This document shows, one piece after another, positions 1-9,066 of a DNA stretch of 64,000 nucleotides. Source of the DNA: Pirellulaceae bacterium. Lineage in GTDB: Bacteria > Planctomycetota > Planctomycetia > Pirellulales > Pirellulaceae. The stretch covers positions 496,001 through 560,000 of the forward strand of contig BPJV01000002.1 of assembly GCA_026004795.1 (NCBI GenBank), given 5' to 3'. Numbering within the stretch: position 1 is the stretch's first letter; every line of letters starts with the position of its first letter. The notes under the pieces are model-generated. The model was not told where the DNA came from and did no database searches. It saw nothing but the letters and a program-made list of their open reading frames with translations. The position numbers were made by a program, and so were the translations under genes.

Positions 1-38
1 CGTCACTCGTGCCGTAGAAGCGTGGCGCGGCCACCGAA

Positions 39-1544
39 TTGAAGTCTGCTTCGCCGCCGAGGCACGGCTTCCTGTCACCCTCGCCAACCGCCCCATCGTC
101 AGCCCCCAGCCGTTCACCGACCGTCCCTGCTCCCATCGCGAAGAAGTTGTCGTCCGCATCGGAAAACGGCATCGCACCGTCGTTCGCGGACGGTTCGCCA
201 ATCGCTTCACCCCATGCTACCGATGCTGCTGAACATGCCCATTCCCATAGCCATGATCGGGCGCAGACCGGTGTGGAGCGGCTCGCGCAACGCAGGCAGA
301 TCTTGACGGCAGAGCCATCATCCGCAAAAGACAGACAAACCGAGGGCAATGAAAAAGCTGGCAAAAACAGGAAAGACAAACAAAGAACAACCGGCGTGGA
401 AGTTGGTAGGTCCACTTCCGGAGCGGGCAGCGATTGTGAGCCAACGGTACCAAGAGGTATAACTACAGGCGGTTCAGGAGTGGAGACCGGCTTCGCTCCA
501 TCAAGTTCTTCGCCGCCTGCAGCGACCGAATCGGTTTTAGTCGTGAGTGAGTGCAATCAACTCGCCTGGTCGACCGCCAAGCTAGTGCTGGGAGAACCGG
601 GACGCTACAGTCCGGTACTCTTCTTCGGTCCCAGCGGCTGCGGAAAATCGCTGTTGATGGCCACGGTAGCATCACAGCTTCGGCGGCGTTGTGGGATGCG
701 ACGTGTGCAGGTGGTGACCAGCGAACAATTTACCAATGATTTCACCAGCGGGTTGTGTGGGCGACAGTTGCCGATGTTTCGCGACAAGTACCGTGGCGTC
801 GATGCCCTGCTGGTCGAAGATGTGCAATTCTTGATGGGCAAGCGTAGTACGCTCAACGAATTCCGGTACACCATCGACAATCTGGTGCGTCGTGGAAAAC
901 AGGTCGTATTGACCGCGGATCGTCCTTTATCCGAGTTGCACGGTCTGGGCAAGCAGCTGGTGGGGCGTCTGCAAGCCGGATTGACTGCCCCTCTATTGCC
1001 GCTCGATGAATCGGCGCGGCGGCGAGCGCTGCAGCACATGCTCGACGGTAGCCAGGTTCGGCTACCAGCAGACATCGTGGAACAATTGGCGGCTCGTGCC
1101 TCCGGAGACGGTCGCGTGCTCAGCGGCATTGCCAAACGGTTGATCGCCCACGCACGACTTTCCACTCAACCTTTGACCTGGGAGGCGTGTTGGGAAGCGG
1201 TGGCGGATCTGGTGCATGCGGTGCAACCGGTGGTTAAGATCAAGGATATCGAACGGGCGGTATGCTCGGTTTTTGGACTGGAACCGGGCAGTTTGCAGTC
1301 GCAGAGCAAGACGCGCCGCGTTAGCCAACCACGAATGATCGCCATGTTCCTGGCCAGAAAGTACACCCCGGCAGCTTACAAAGAGATCGGTCAGTACTTC
1401 GGCAAACGTCGACACAGTACGGTGATCGCGGCCCAGCGTTCCGTGGAACAATGGTTGCAAGAGAATGCCCCGCTGGAATGCGCGGGCGGGTTGCCGGTGC
1501 GCGAGTTGCTGAGGCATACCGAAGCGCATCTGCAGGTGAGTTGA
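39..1544 (+). CDS. dnaA: Chromosomal replication initiator DnaA (5' part frameshifted as written)
   Basis: DnaA binds origin DnaA boxes and opens the duplex with its AAA+ ATPase. Visible parts are a Walker A GPSGCGKS (residues 197-204), a Walker B LLVEDVQF with E260-D261, and a C-terminal DNA-binding domain IV with GKRRHSTV (about 455-462). The frame is opened by a TTG at 39, but residues 1-165 are only a Ser/Pro/His-rich linker with no domain I. The +2 frame from base 2 onward reads VTRAVEAWRGHRIEVCFAAEA, which resembles the end of DnaA domain I, and runs to a stop near 229-231. Removing one C from the C5 run at 103-107 joins that frame to this one. I infer that the true start lies upstream of the window. 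The next gene starts 5 bp downstream. The AAA+ and domain IV identification is firm; the N-terminus is not. Confidence 0.9.
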   Translation: MKSASPPRHGFLSPSPTAPSSAPSRSPTVPAPIAKKLSSASENGIAPSFADGSPIASPHATDAAEHAHSHSHDRAQTGVERLAQRRQILTAEPSSAKDRQTEGNEKAGKNRKDKQRTTGVEVGRSTSGAGSDCEPTVPRGITTGGSGVETGFAPSSSSPPAATESVLVVSECNQLAWSTAKLVLGEPGRYSPVLFFGPSGCGKSLLMATVASQLRRRCGMRRVQVVTSEQFTNDFTSGLCGRQLPMFRDKYRGVDALLVEDVQFLMGKRSTLNEFRYTIDNLVRRGKQVVLTADRPLSELHGLGKQLVGRLQAGLTAPLLPLDESARRRALQHMLDGSQVRLPADIVEQLAARASGDGRVLSGIAKRLIAHARLSTQPLTWEACWEAVADLVHAVQPVVKIKDIERAVCSVFGLEPGSLQSQSKTRRVSQPRMIAMFLARKYTPAAYKEIGQYFGKRRHSTVIAAQRSVEQWLQENAPLECAGGLPVRELLRHTEAHLQVS

Positions 1545-1549
1545 TCGCC

Positions 1550-2830
1550 ATGGCACACCTCACCTCCAGGCTGATCGCCGCAGGCGGCTTGATCGTCTTC
1601 ATCGCGCTGGCCTGGTTGATGAGTTCCAACCGCCGCCGATTCCCCTGGCGCATCGTCCTCGGGGGACTGGGCCTGCAATTCGCCTTGGCGGCGCTCGTCT
1701 TACTGACGCCTCAGGGACGCCGTCTATTCGAGACGGCCAACCGCGCGGTGGACCATTTTCAGACCTTTGTCCTGGCCGGAAGCCGGTTTATCCTCGGCAT
1801 TTCCCCCTCGACCGCTGATGCCGTGGATGGGAATACCGACTTCTTCCTCTCCCCCTTCGTATTCGGAGTACTGCCGACCGTCATCGTCTTCTCCAGTCTG
1901 ATGGCCGTCCTGTACCACGTAGGCATCATGCAACTTATTGTCAAAGGGGTCGCATTGGCGATGCAACGAACGTTGGGGACAAGTGGTCCGGAAACGCTAG
2001 CTGCAGCGGCGAATATCTTCGTCGGCCACACGGAGGCTCCGTTGGTCGTTCGGCCGTACCTCGACTCACTGACCCGTAGCGAGCTCAACGCCCTCATGGT
2101 CGGCGGCTTCGCCACCGTTACCGGCAGCCTGCTTGTCGTCTACGCGAGCGTCGGGGCGGACGTGGGGCATCTGGTCACCGCCAGCGTCATTTCCGGGCCT
2201 GCCGCGCTGCTGGTGGCGAAGATCATGGAACCGGATCCGGTGGGGCATCAGGCCAATCGCTCTGTGGATCTTCCCCAGGCCAGTCGCGCGGTGAATATCA
2301 TAGGTGCGGCCGCTCAGGGGGCCGCCGACGGCCTGCGCCTCGCCCTCAACATCGCCGCGATGCTGATCGCCTTCCTGGCACTACTAGCGATGGCCGATTT
2401 CTTGATAGGGCGACTGGGCATGCTGGTCGGATTGGTGGGCAGCGAGGGACAACCGTTGTTGACGCTACGCACCATGCTGGCCTACGTCTTCGCGCCTCTG
2501 GCATGGTGCTTGGGAATCGACAGCAACGAGGTACTCGGCGCCGCGCGATTGCTAGGCATTAAGATGGTCGCCAACGAGGTAGTGGCCTATGAAGAACTGG
2601 GCAAGTGGATTCAGGATCCTGAGCATCCGGTATCGGCCCGCACTCGCGACATTCTCACCTATGCCCTCTGCGGGTTCTCCAATTTCGGAGCGATTGGAAT
2701 TCAAGTCGGTGGCATCGGTGGCTTGGCCCCCAAACGCCAGGCAGAGATAGCGCAATTGGGATTGCGTGCCATGCTCGGTGGCACCTTGGCCTGTCTGATG
2801 ACCGCTTCCATTGCTGCGATCATGCTTTGA
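1550..2830 (+). CDS. Concentrative nucleoside transporter (CNT/NupC family)
   Basis: This is a polytopic inner-membrane protein of 426 residues that should import nucleosides with H+ or Na+. The family core is clear: VGHTEAPLVVRPYL followed by LTRSELNALMVGGFATVTGS corresponds to the nucleoside-binding GQTEAP...PYL...MTRSEL region of NupC proteins. The C-terminal CGFSNFGAIGIQVGGIGGLAP is also typical. I chose the ATG at 1550 because MAHLTSRLIAAGG leads straight into the first membrane helix and a GGTGAG lies about 11 bases upstream. A longer reading from 1451 would overlap dnaA with a non-membrane leader. The gene follows dnaA with a 5-bp gap, so cotranscription is likely. The usual length of bacterial CNTs is about 400, so it looks complete. 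Substrate choice cannot be read from the sequence. Confidence 0.92.
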   Translation: MAHLTSRLIAAGGLIVFIALAWLMSSNRRRFPWRIVLGGLGLQFALAALVLLTPQGRRLFETANRAVDHFQTFVLAGSRFILGISPSTADAVDGNTDFFLSPFVFGVLPTVIVFSSLMAVLYHVGIMQLIVKGVALAMQRTLGTSGPETLAAAANIFVGHTEAPLVVRPYLDSLTRSELNALMVGGFATVTGSLLVVYASVGADVGHLVTASVISGPAALLVAKIMEPDPVGHQANRSVDLPQASRAVNIIGAAAQGAADGLRLALNIAAMLIAFLALLAMADFLIGRLGMLVGLVGSEGQPLLTLRTMLAYVFAPLAWCLGIDSNEVLGAARLLGIKMVANEVVAYEELGKWIQDPEHPVSARTRDILTYALCGFSNFGAIGIQVGGIGGLAPKRQAEIAQLGLRAMLGGTLACLMTASIAAIML

Positions 2831-3157
2831 CCGGCACAACCTGGTACCCACCATCGATCTAGTTCGCTACAGCCTGTGTGTCCGGAAATGTTTTCCGAGG
2901 GAACCGGCATCGGTAGACGATCGGTTCGTCCACTGGGGGGCAGACGAAGAAACTGGACCAGGTGTTCGACCTGGCCAGGCATCTGGGATACAACTTTTAT
3001 TGACCAAGAAATCTACCGATACCACGTGGAACTTTGTGGCCCAAGGGGTGTTTCTCGACACTCCTCGCCGCCAAGTACCATCCAACCAGCGCCACCAGAG
3101 AGCGCCGCGACGATCGATGGCCAGTGGTAGCAGGCAAACACCGTGAGGATACTACCC
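2831..3157. other. Intergenic stretch, no gene seen
   Basis: No convincing coding frame was found. A small hairpin (CGGAAA / TTTCCG, 2883-2897) follows the transporter gene but lacks a T-tract, so it is not called a terminator. A GAGGAT near 3145-3150 serves the next gene. Confidence 0.5.
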
Positions 3158-3643
3158 ATGGATCAACCACCTGTGCGAGAGATTGTGCTACCGATCTGCC
3201 ATGCTCCGGAACATGGGCAGCTAAAGACGGAGGTCGTCGAGGTCGAGCAAGTCGCTGCCAACCGGTACCGACTGCTCTACTCGCCTGGCGTCGTCGAGGG
3301 GGTCGCCAAGGGAGACGTGATCGAACTGGACGATACCGACCCCAAAGGCTTTTCCGTCGTCCAGCGTTCCGGAATGCTTTGCGTGTGGTTCTACTTCGAT
3401 CAACCGGGGAGCAATCGAGGTCGCCTGGGCAACATCGTTCGCCAGGCTGTCGAGAAACTGGGAGGCATCTGCGATGGCGGGGGGAACACCCATCTCATTT
3501 TCTCCATCCCCGTCTCCCTGGGGTTTCCAGCCATCGAATCCTTGCTCACCGATCTTACCCGCCGCTACCCCGGTACCACCTGGCTATTCGGCAATGTTTA
3601 CGACCCGTGGAACGACGATGCACCACTTGGCTGGTGGGAATAA
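3158..3643 (+). CDS. DUF4265-like conserved hypothetical protein
   Basis: This 161-residue soluble protein has no signal peptide or membrane helix. The middle part, GVAKGDVIELDDTDPKGFSVVQRSGMLCVWFYF, followed by a basic RGRLGNIVRQAVEKLGG and a C-terminal LLTDLTRRYPGTTWLFGNVYDPWN, resembles DUF4265 proteins, which are about 150 residues long and of unknown function. I prefer the ATG at 3158 over the in-frame GTG at 3143. A GAGGAT about 8 bases upstream is well placed and the protein then begins MDQPPVREIV. It stands alone between the transporter and the minus-strand sulfatase. The family assignment rests on remembered pattern only and is moderate; no function is proposed. Confidence 0.75.
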   Translation: MDQPPVREIVLPICHAPEHGQLKTEVVEVEQVAANRYRLLYSPGVVEGVAKGDVIELDDTDPKGFSVVQRSGMLCVWFYFDQPGSNRGRLGNIVRQAVEKLGGICDGGGNTHLIFSIPVSLGFPAIESLLTDLTRRYPGTTWLFGNVYDPWNDDAPLGWWE

Positions 3644-4056
3644 GTGGCTGGGATATCGGTACGTCGCCATCTGGTACGTGGTTTCTTTGCCATTGCCGCA
3701 AGACATCCGCATCGTGGTGCTAAGTAGCCAATGGCGACGCCGGCCTGGAAGCGTCGAAGCCGGTCGAGCTGCGCGCACCGCTGTCCCTGCCCAGCATAGC
3801 ACCTGATGAACTTCCCGAGCTACGGAACAAGGAGATGCCGCAACAATGTGTTCAACGGCAGCCACCACGATCAATCAACGGCTGCCGAAGCCTCCAGGGC
3901 ATGGGCGATCATCACCAGTTGGTCGCGACAGCTCTCCCTACCATCCGCCGGAGGCAAGGGCAGCGCAACCGTCCAGGCCGGCCTGTGGAGTCCACTGACC
4001 AGCGGCCGCCACTTGCAGCAACACCAATTCGCTTGGCCGATTACCCGCCAGGCAGG
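3644..4056. other. Intergenic stretch between convergent genes, nothing seen
   Basis: The short reading frames here are Arg/Pro/Ser-rich and show no family resemblance. No repeat or strong terminator was recognised. Confidence 0.5.
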
Positions 4057-6295
4057 TCAGTCGGGTGATGGTGTGTCGGGAGGCAGGCTATCGGGAAAGT
4101 GGCGTAGGCGAGGTTTACGGAACCGGACTTCCATCGGTTGACCACGATGCAATTGAAAGGCCAATACGCCTTCGCTGCGTCGATGCCGCGGGTCGTCATC
4201 GATAAGTTCCGCCACCAGCGTTCCGTCAACGAAATGTTGCAGTCGGTTGGCTTTCGCTACAATCCGGTACTCGGTCCACGTGGTGTTGGCCGGCGCAGAT
4301 TGCGCGAGCACATGAAGCTGATCCGCATTCCCCGACGCATCGATGTGCATCGCCTTACCGGCCGGAACGATCATGCCGCGTCCACCTTCTTCGTAGATCA
4401 TGCCGTTATAGTCCGACCGATTGGGGACAATATCGCACTGATACCCCGACACCGCATGCAGGTGGATGTCTGGTCGTGGATGGCTGCGATATTGAATACC
4501 GCTATTGCCCTCAGGAGAAATCTGTACCTCGACGGAGAATTCGAAGTTTTGCACCGTATTGAAAGTCCAGGTCAGGAAGGTGTTGGATTCCAAACTGCCA
4601 TCCGATCGCCCCACGATGGCCCCATCTTCGACGCGCCAGTAACGTTTGTCGCCCACCCAACCTCGCAGTGTCCTGCCGTCGTGCAAGGAGACCCACCCGT
4701 CTGCATCCGGTTTCGCGCCGACGAGTGCTGCCGCCTCGGGATGAGGGACGGTGGAACTGCGAAAGGGAGTTTCCAGAGGCTGCAGTGGGCCACCGTACTG
4801 CGCCACGTAGGCATCGGTGCGCTCACGCAGCGACTCGAGGACTTCACGATATCGTGGATCGGCAACCAGATTTCGCAGTTCATCCGGATCTTCGCGCAGA
4901 TCGTGCAGGAACTCGTAATTCCCATGGTCAAAGTAACGAACGTATTTGTAATGGGCAGTACGTACGCCTTCGAAGGCGGGGATCCGCTCACGCACCGCAA
5001 AGTGCTCATGAAATGAATCAGTACGCCAATCTCGAGGGACCTGACCATCAACGATGGGCGCCAGCGAGTGCCCTTGATAGCTCTGGGGGATATCGATCCC
5101 TGCCCAATGCAAAAATGTCGCTGGCAGGTCGAGGTTCAGCGCGATGGCGTCGGTGACCTGTCCCTGGCATTCCTTGGGGACGCGCGGATCGACAATGATT
5201 AGTGGTACATGAAGCGATTCTTCGTAGTGCGACCATTTTCCAGCCAGGCCACGATTGCCCAGGTAATAACCATTGTCAGCGGAGTAGACGATAATCGTAT
5301 TCTCGCTGAGGCCTAATCGAGCTAGCTCCTCGAGGATACGCTTCATTGCCCGATCAATACCGGCCACCATGCGGTAGTAAGCGCGCCTATTCTCCTGATA
5401 CTTGTAAGGCGTATTCCACCGCCAAAAATACCGTTCTCGGTTGATCGTCGTTTTCAAGAAATCGGGCAAGGATTCGAAAATCGTTGGATCGGAAAGTCGT
5501 GGCGGGGGCATGTCGGTATCGCCAAACAAACTGGCGACACCTTGAGGCCAGGGGTAGTGGCCGATGCCGGGACGCCGATCGCCATCTTCGGCATGGCACG
5601 CGTTGAACCACAGGTTGAGCAGGAAAGGCTGATGGCGGGGATGCTGCCGTAGGAAACGCACACCCTTCGTCGACGATCAGGTCCGTCTCGTGCCGTAAAG
5701 CACCATCGGGTTGAGGCTTGTAATACGGATTGCGTGATATCGCCCGAAACGCATCAAAATGATCTTCTGGCTTGTATCCGGCAGGCATCTTCGCATGCCA
5801 TTTTCCGAAGAACCCGGTGCGGTATCCATGTTGTCGCAACAGGTCGCTGACCAACTGCTGAGCCACCTCGGGACGCGTCAACTCGGGATTCCCAGGACTG
5901 CCGTAACTGCGACCGGTCCGACCGGTCAGTATGGAAGTGCGGCTGACCCAGCAGATGGACTGTGAGACCAAGGCTTGCCGAAAGCGAGTACCGCGAGCCG
6001 CCAAGCCATCGATGGTAGGTGTATCGGCCAGGGAATTGCCGTAACACCCCAAGGCACTCGGTGGTTGATCATCGGCAAAGAAGAAGACGATATTTGGTGG
6101 TTGCTGCCCCCTCTCATCCGCTTGCGCCACGCCGGAGACGGCCCACAAAACCAACACGCCCCACAGCACGTGGAGCATGCCACCACGGCACCACTGCGGG
6201 AACGAGCCTCGTGGCTGCCGGATCGTCGCGAAGAATACCACAACGACGTGGCGGCTGGCGCCGAACGATGAGGGAGTTGTATCAACTGAAGTCAT
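4057..6295 (-). CDS. Secreted sulfatase fused to a DUF1080 (3-keto-disaccharide hydrolase-like) domain, frameshifted as written
   Basis: The N-terminal part (minus strand from 6295) has metal ligands FFADD (75-76) and a sulfatase signature ICWVSRTSILTGRTGR with candidate formylglycine Cys115. The motif is CxVSR rather than the usual C/S-x-P-x-R. The C-terminal part, read from 5661 down, carries VYSADNGYYLG and RGLAGKWSHYEES, then a DUF1080 domain beginning GWVSLHDGRTLRGW and ending FRKPRLR. The two halves are in different frames; deleting one base of the CCC at 5663-5665 (GGG in the gene) restores one frame of about 745 residues. The ATG at 6295 overlaps the ThuA stop as ATGA and has GAGG about 8 bases upstream. 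A later start at 6178 would put the hydrophobic segment at the very N-terminus. It probably removes sulfate from a polysaccharide in the periplasm. The DUF1080 role is inferred from the family. Confidence 0.85.
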
Positions 6296-7158
6296 GGAGA
6301 TTCCTCAGGCTCAGTAGGCGATTTCAGGTAGTGTTCATTCAATTGGTCACATGCCCACAATACACCGACGGCAACCAGATCGAGGTAGCGATCGTCTGCC
6401 ACGGTTTCATTGAAGTGGCCAAGCGTGGTAGAGAAAACGCGAGTGCCGCGATAATCATTGACCCAGGTGACAACGGCACGCTCCGTACGACTTTCGCCGC
6501 GCCGATTGGTCACCTGCTGCGCCCCGTGCTGCAGCGGCGTGGCCGTGGGATAGAGTTGGATATTGTTGTACAGTTCCTCGTTCCCCGTTAACCACTTTCT
6601 CCATGACAAGTGAGCGATGATCGGATGGGATTCGTCCACCGTGGCGACTTCAATCGGCTCCTTGGGACCATGCGCGCTGGACTGCACTCCAAGGTACTCG
6701 AACCACATCGCCCGCTCCGTCCCCCTGGCCGCCGGCTCGGCGGGAGGCCCAATACGGTAGCTGTGCATGGCACAGTGGAGATTGACGCCAGGAATTCCTG
6801 CCCGATGGGGAGCCAGCACCGCGGCGATCGTCTGCGGGTCGCTAATGGCTGCCGCACACTCATCGTGGATCACCACGTCGTAGCCCTGGGCATAATCAGG
6901 ATTACCGAAGATCTCCAACGGCGGAGCGGTGGAGCGATCCTGGCAATGCACCTGATCGACCACCACATGGGCCCGTTCCTCCAGCCCCTTCTTCAATAGA
7001 TCCTTTTGCGTGGCGTAATCATGGCAACAACCACCCGTGATCAGCAAGACGCGAAGCGGGGGTGGAGGATCGGCCCATAACCGGCGGTCACTTACCATGA
7101 ACTGCACGGTAAGGATGACCGTCAGTGTGACGACGACACGATTCGCTGACCTCATCAT
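6292..7158 (-). CDS. Exported ThuA-like protein
   Basis: This is a 288-residue protein with an N-terminal hydrophobic segment (VVVTLTVILTVQFMV) consistent with export. It has the ThuA-like class I amidotransferase fold pattern: LRVLLITGGCCHDYATQKDLL near the start, YDVVIHDECAAA, then IPGVNLHCAMHSYR and a late VFSTTLGHFNETVADDRYLDLV. ThuA family proteins of planctomycetes usually sit beside sulfatases and DUF1080 proteins, and here the downstream sulfatase-DUF1080 gene overlaps it by ATGA, implying translational coupling. The family is linked to trehalose/keto-sugar utilisation, but the catalytic role is not established and I do not assign a substrate. Length is normal and the frame is intact. 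Confidence 0.88.
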   Translation of the reverse strand: MMRSANRVVVTLTVILTVQFMVSDRRLWADPPPPLRVLLITGGCCHDYATQKDLLKKGLEERAHVVVDQVHCQDRSTAPPLEIFGNPDYAQGYDVVIHDECAAAISDPQTIAAVLAPHRAGIPGVNLHCAMHSYRIGPPAEPAARGTERAMWFEYLGVQSSAHGPKEPIEVATVDESHPIIAHLSWRKWLTGNEELYNNIQLYPTATPLQHGAQQVTNRRGESRTERAVVTWVNDYRGTRVFSTTLGHFNETVADDRYLDLVAVGVLWACDQLNEHYLKSPTEPEESP

Positions 7159-7431
7159 CGGTGATGTTCCTCAATGGCTAGAGTTAGGGATGCGTTGATC
7201 CTCGCGGTTGCGTGCCAAGCCCTGATGAGCGACTTCCCATCACCCTTTGCTACCATACGTCGTAACGCGGACATCGCTCCGCCGACATCTTACCGCGGCG
7301 TACGGAATACCTGACGACAGTTGCTAAGCACGCAATCAGGGTTGGCTCACCTACCCTACTGGGACGCGCTGGGATCCTCGCGCGCGGCGGGCTGGCAGGA
7401 GGATCGTGCTATTGTAATCGATGCCGCGTCG

Positions 7432-7797
7432 CTACTCAGCTTGTGTCCAGTGAGCGACGATGGTGGGGAGGGAGCGATCGAATTGCCCCCGCGTCATCAC
7501 CGCCGTAGCCTGCGCTTGCTGGGCAGCCTGCAACTTTTCACGTTGGACGTGAGGACCGAAGGCGAAGATCTGTGTTTGCGGAAACCGTTTGGCAAGGCTT
7601 TGCAGCGTCCCGGCTACTTCAGGGGCCGGCACGTTGCTCAAGTCCACGAGGCATCCGACCAGGTGCGAGTCTTCCACACTATTGAGCCGCACATCGTCGG
7701 CTCGCGGTACGGCCACTACCTCGCATCCTGCTGCCCGGAATGCCGCTTGAATGCGTGAGGTGAATAACAGGTCACGAGAAAGCAACACAACCGTCAT
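7432..7797 (-). CDS. Receiver-like (CheY-like) single-domain protein
   Basis: This 121-residue protein shows the alternating beta-alpha pattern of a response-regulator receiver: TVVLLSRDLLFTSRIQAAFRAAGCEVVAV, then GCLVDLSN with Asp52 at the usual phospho-acceptor place. The following key positions are not canonical: the Thr/Ser of strand 4 reads FAFGPH and the conserved Lys of strand 5 is replaced in VMTRGQF. It may be a degenerate receiver that binds partners without normal phosphorylation. It lies 77 bp downstream of the P-II gene on the same strand, so the two may be cotranscribed. There is no output domain. Confidence 0.75.
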   Translation of the reverse strand: MTVVLLSRDLLFTSRIQAAFRAAGCEVVAVPRADDVRLNSVEDSHLVGCLVDLSNVPAPEVAGTLQSLAKRFPQTQIFAFGPHVQREKLQAAQQAQATAVMTRGQFDRSLPTIVAHWTQAE

Positions 7798-7874
7798 GGT
7801 GAATTCCTACCTTGCGAGAATGATCGACTGGTCCGCGTCGTGATTCAGGAAGCACATCGACGAACGCCACCGGT

Positions 7875-8222
7875 TCATACGGCTCCTGGTCCTCGTTGGC
7901 CATCTTCCAGCGAAATGGCGTCGAGCGTGGGCAAGACGAAGATTTTTCCATCGCCGATCTCTCCGCGCGCTCCCGTACGGGCAACTTGTTGCAGCATGGC
8001 GACCGTACGATCCAGAAAATCATCGTTGACCCAGATTTCCAGCATCACCTTCCGCAACAAGTCGAACTCGTATTCCAGACCTCGGTAGGTGGCCGTCTGT
8101 CCGCGCTGACGGCCGTACCCCTGAGCGTCGAGCACCGTCATGCGTTCGACGCCAATATCAGCCAGAGCATCCCGGACGGCACGAAGTTTCATGGGCTGGA
8201 TGATCGCCAATATCAGTTTCAT
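7875..8222 (-). CDS. P-II family nitrogen regulatory protein
   Basis: This 115-residue protein matches P-II signal proteins end to end. It starts MKLILAIIQPMKLRAVRDAL and has the T-loop GRQRGQTATYRGLEY with Tyr51 at the classical uridylylation position. VNDDFLDRT follows, then the second signature TGARGEIGDGKIFVLP. P-II trimers bind ATP/ADP and 2-oxoglutarate and control glutamine synthetase, AmtB and other targets. No amtB or glnA is present here, so it is unclear whether it should be called GlnB or GlnK. The ATG at 8222 is well supported by the family N-terminus. It diverges from the hps-like gene with about 105 bp between start codons. Confidence 0.95.
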   Translation of the reverse strand: MKLILAIIQPMKLRAVRDALADIGVERMTVLDAQGYGRQRGQTATYRGLEYEFDLLRKVMLEIWVNDDFLDRTVAMLQQVARTGARGEIGDGKIFVLPTLDAISLEDGQRGPGAV

Positions 8223-8327
8223 ACACCGCCTATGGATAAAATGAAAATCCGAGTAACCTGGAATCTGTTCTTACCGACCATTGCTCGCACCATGCCCCTG
8301 TCCCCTGCATCCTTGGAGCCTTCCCTC

Positions 8328-9066
8328 ATGCGACCTATCGTACAGATATCTCTAGACGTGACTACCATCGAAGAGGCCCTGTCCACGGCGAAACTGGCCA
8401 TGAGGGCCGGTGTCGATTGGCTGGAAGTCGGCACGCCCCTGATTCTGGCCGAGGGCCTCCGTGCCGTGCGCGAGCTGCGGGCACATTTTCCCGATACGCC
8501 GATCGTCGCGGATTTGAAGACCATGGACGGCGGTTACTTGGAGGCGGAGATGATGGCCAAGGCAGGCGCCAACTTCGTGGTCGTCATGGCGCGCGCACAC
8601 GAAGAAACCATACGAGCGGTGTGTCGAGCAGGTGCCGATTTTGGCGTCGGTGTGATGGGAGACAACATGGCCTGTGCCGACATGGTCGATGCCGCAAGAC
8701 GACTGGAAGACCTAGGGTGTGATTGCATCATTCACCACATCGGTTTCGACGAACGGGGGTGGCATCGCGGCTCGGGGAAAACAACCCCCGACGCCTTTAG
8801 ACGAACTGGCAGAGGTCGTGGCCGCCGTCGATATTCCCGTGCAAGCGGTAGGAGGCTTGACCATCGATCAAGCGATTGCCACTCCCGATTACGGTGCACC
8901 GCTGGTGGTCATCGGTGCGCCGTTGGCAATCAATCCCGAGCGATTCGAACAAGCCGGCGGAGATCTCGAAGCGATCCTCCGCCAGATTTGCGATGCGGTG
9001 CACCAACACGCAGACGTCCCCGTCCAGCGTCCGATTCCTGAGCAACTGCTGTGTCCTCGCGTCTAA
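8328..9066 (+). CDS. 3-hexulose-6-phosphate synthase-like protein (OMP decarboxylase/HUMPS family), frameshifted as written
   Basis: The TIM-barrel pattern of the HUMPS family is clear: MRPIVQISLDVTTIEEAL, GVDWLEVGTPLI, IVADLKTMDGGYLEAEMMAKAGA, and in the second half VDIPVQAVGGLTIDQA and GAPLVVIGAPL. Hexulose-phosphate synthase condenses formaldehyde with ribulose 5-phosphate. The family also includes KGPDC-type decarboxylases, so the reaction is likely but not certain. The first half runs in the frame of the ATG at 8328. After HHIGFDERG the frame is lost and the remainder is read one frame over to 9066. Deleting one G from the G5 run at 8755-8759 restores one product of about 245 residues. 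No 6-phospho-3-hexuloisomerase gene is visible nearby. The tilS start overlaps its last 16 bases. Confidence 0.82.

Noticed and set aside
2883-2897. Small hairpin after the nucleoside transporter gene
   Set aside because: The stem is only six pairs and no T-tract follows.
4138-5016. Long plus-strand frame inside the sulfatase-DUF1080 gene
   Set aside because: The opposite strand carries clear sulfatase and DUF1080 motifs; the plus frame has no family pattern.
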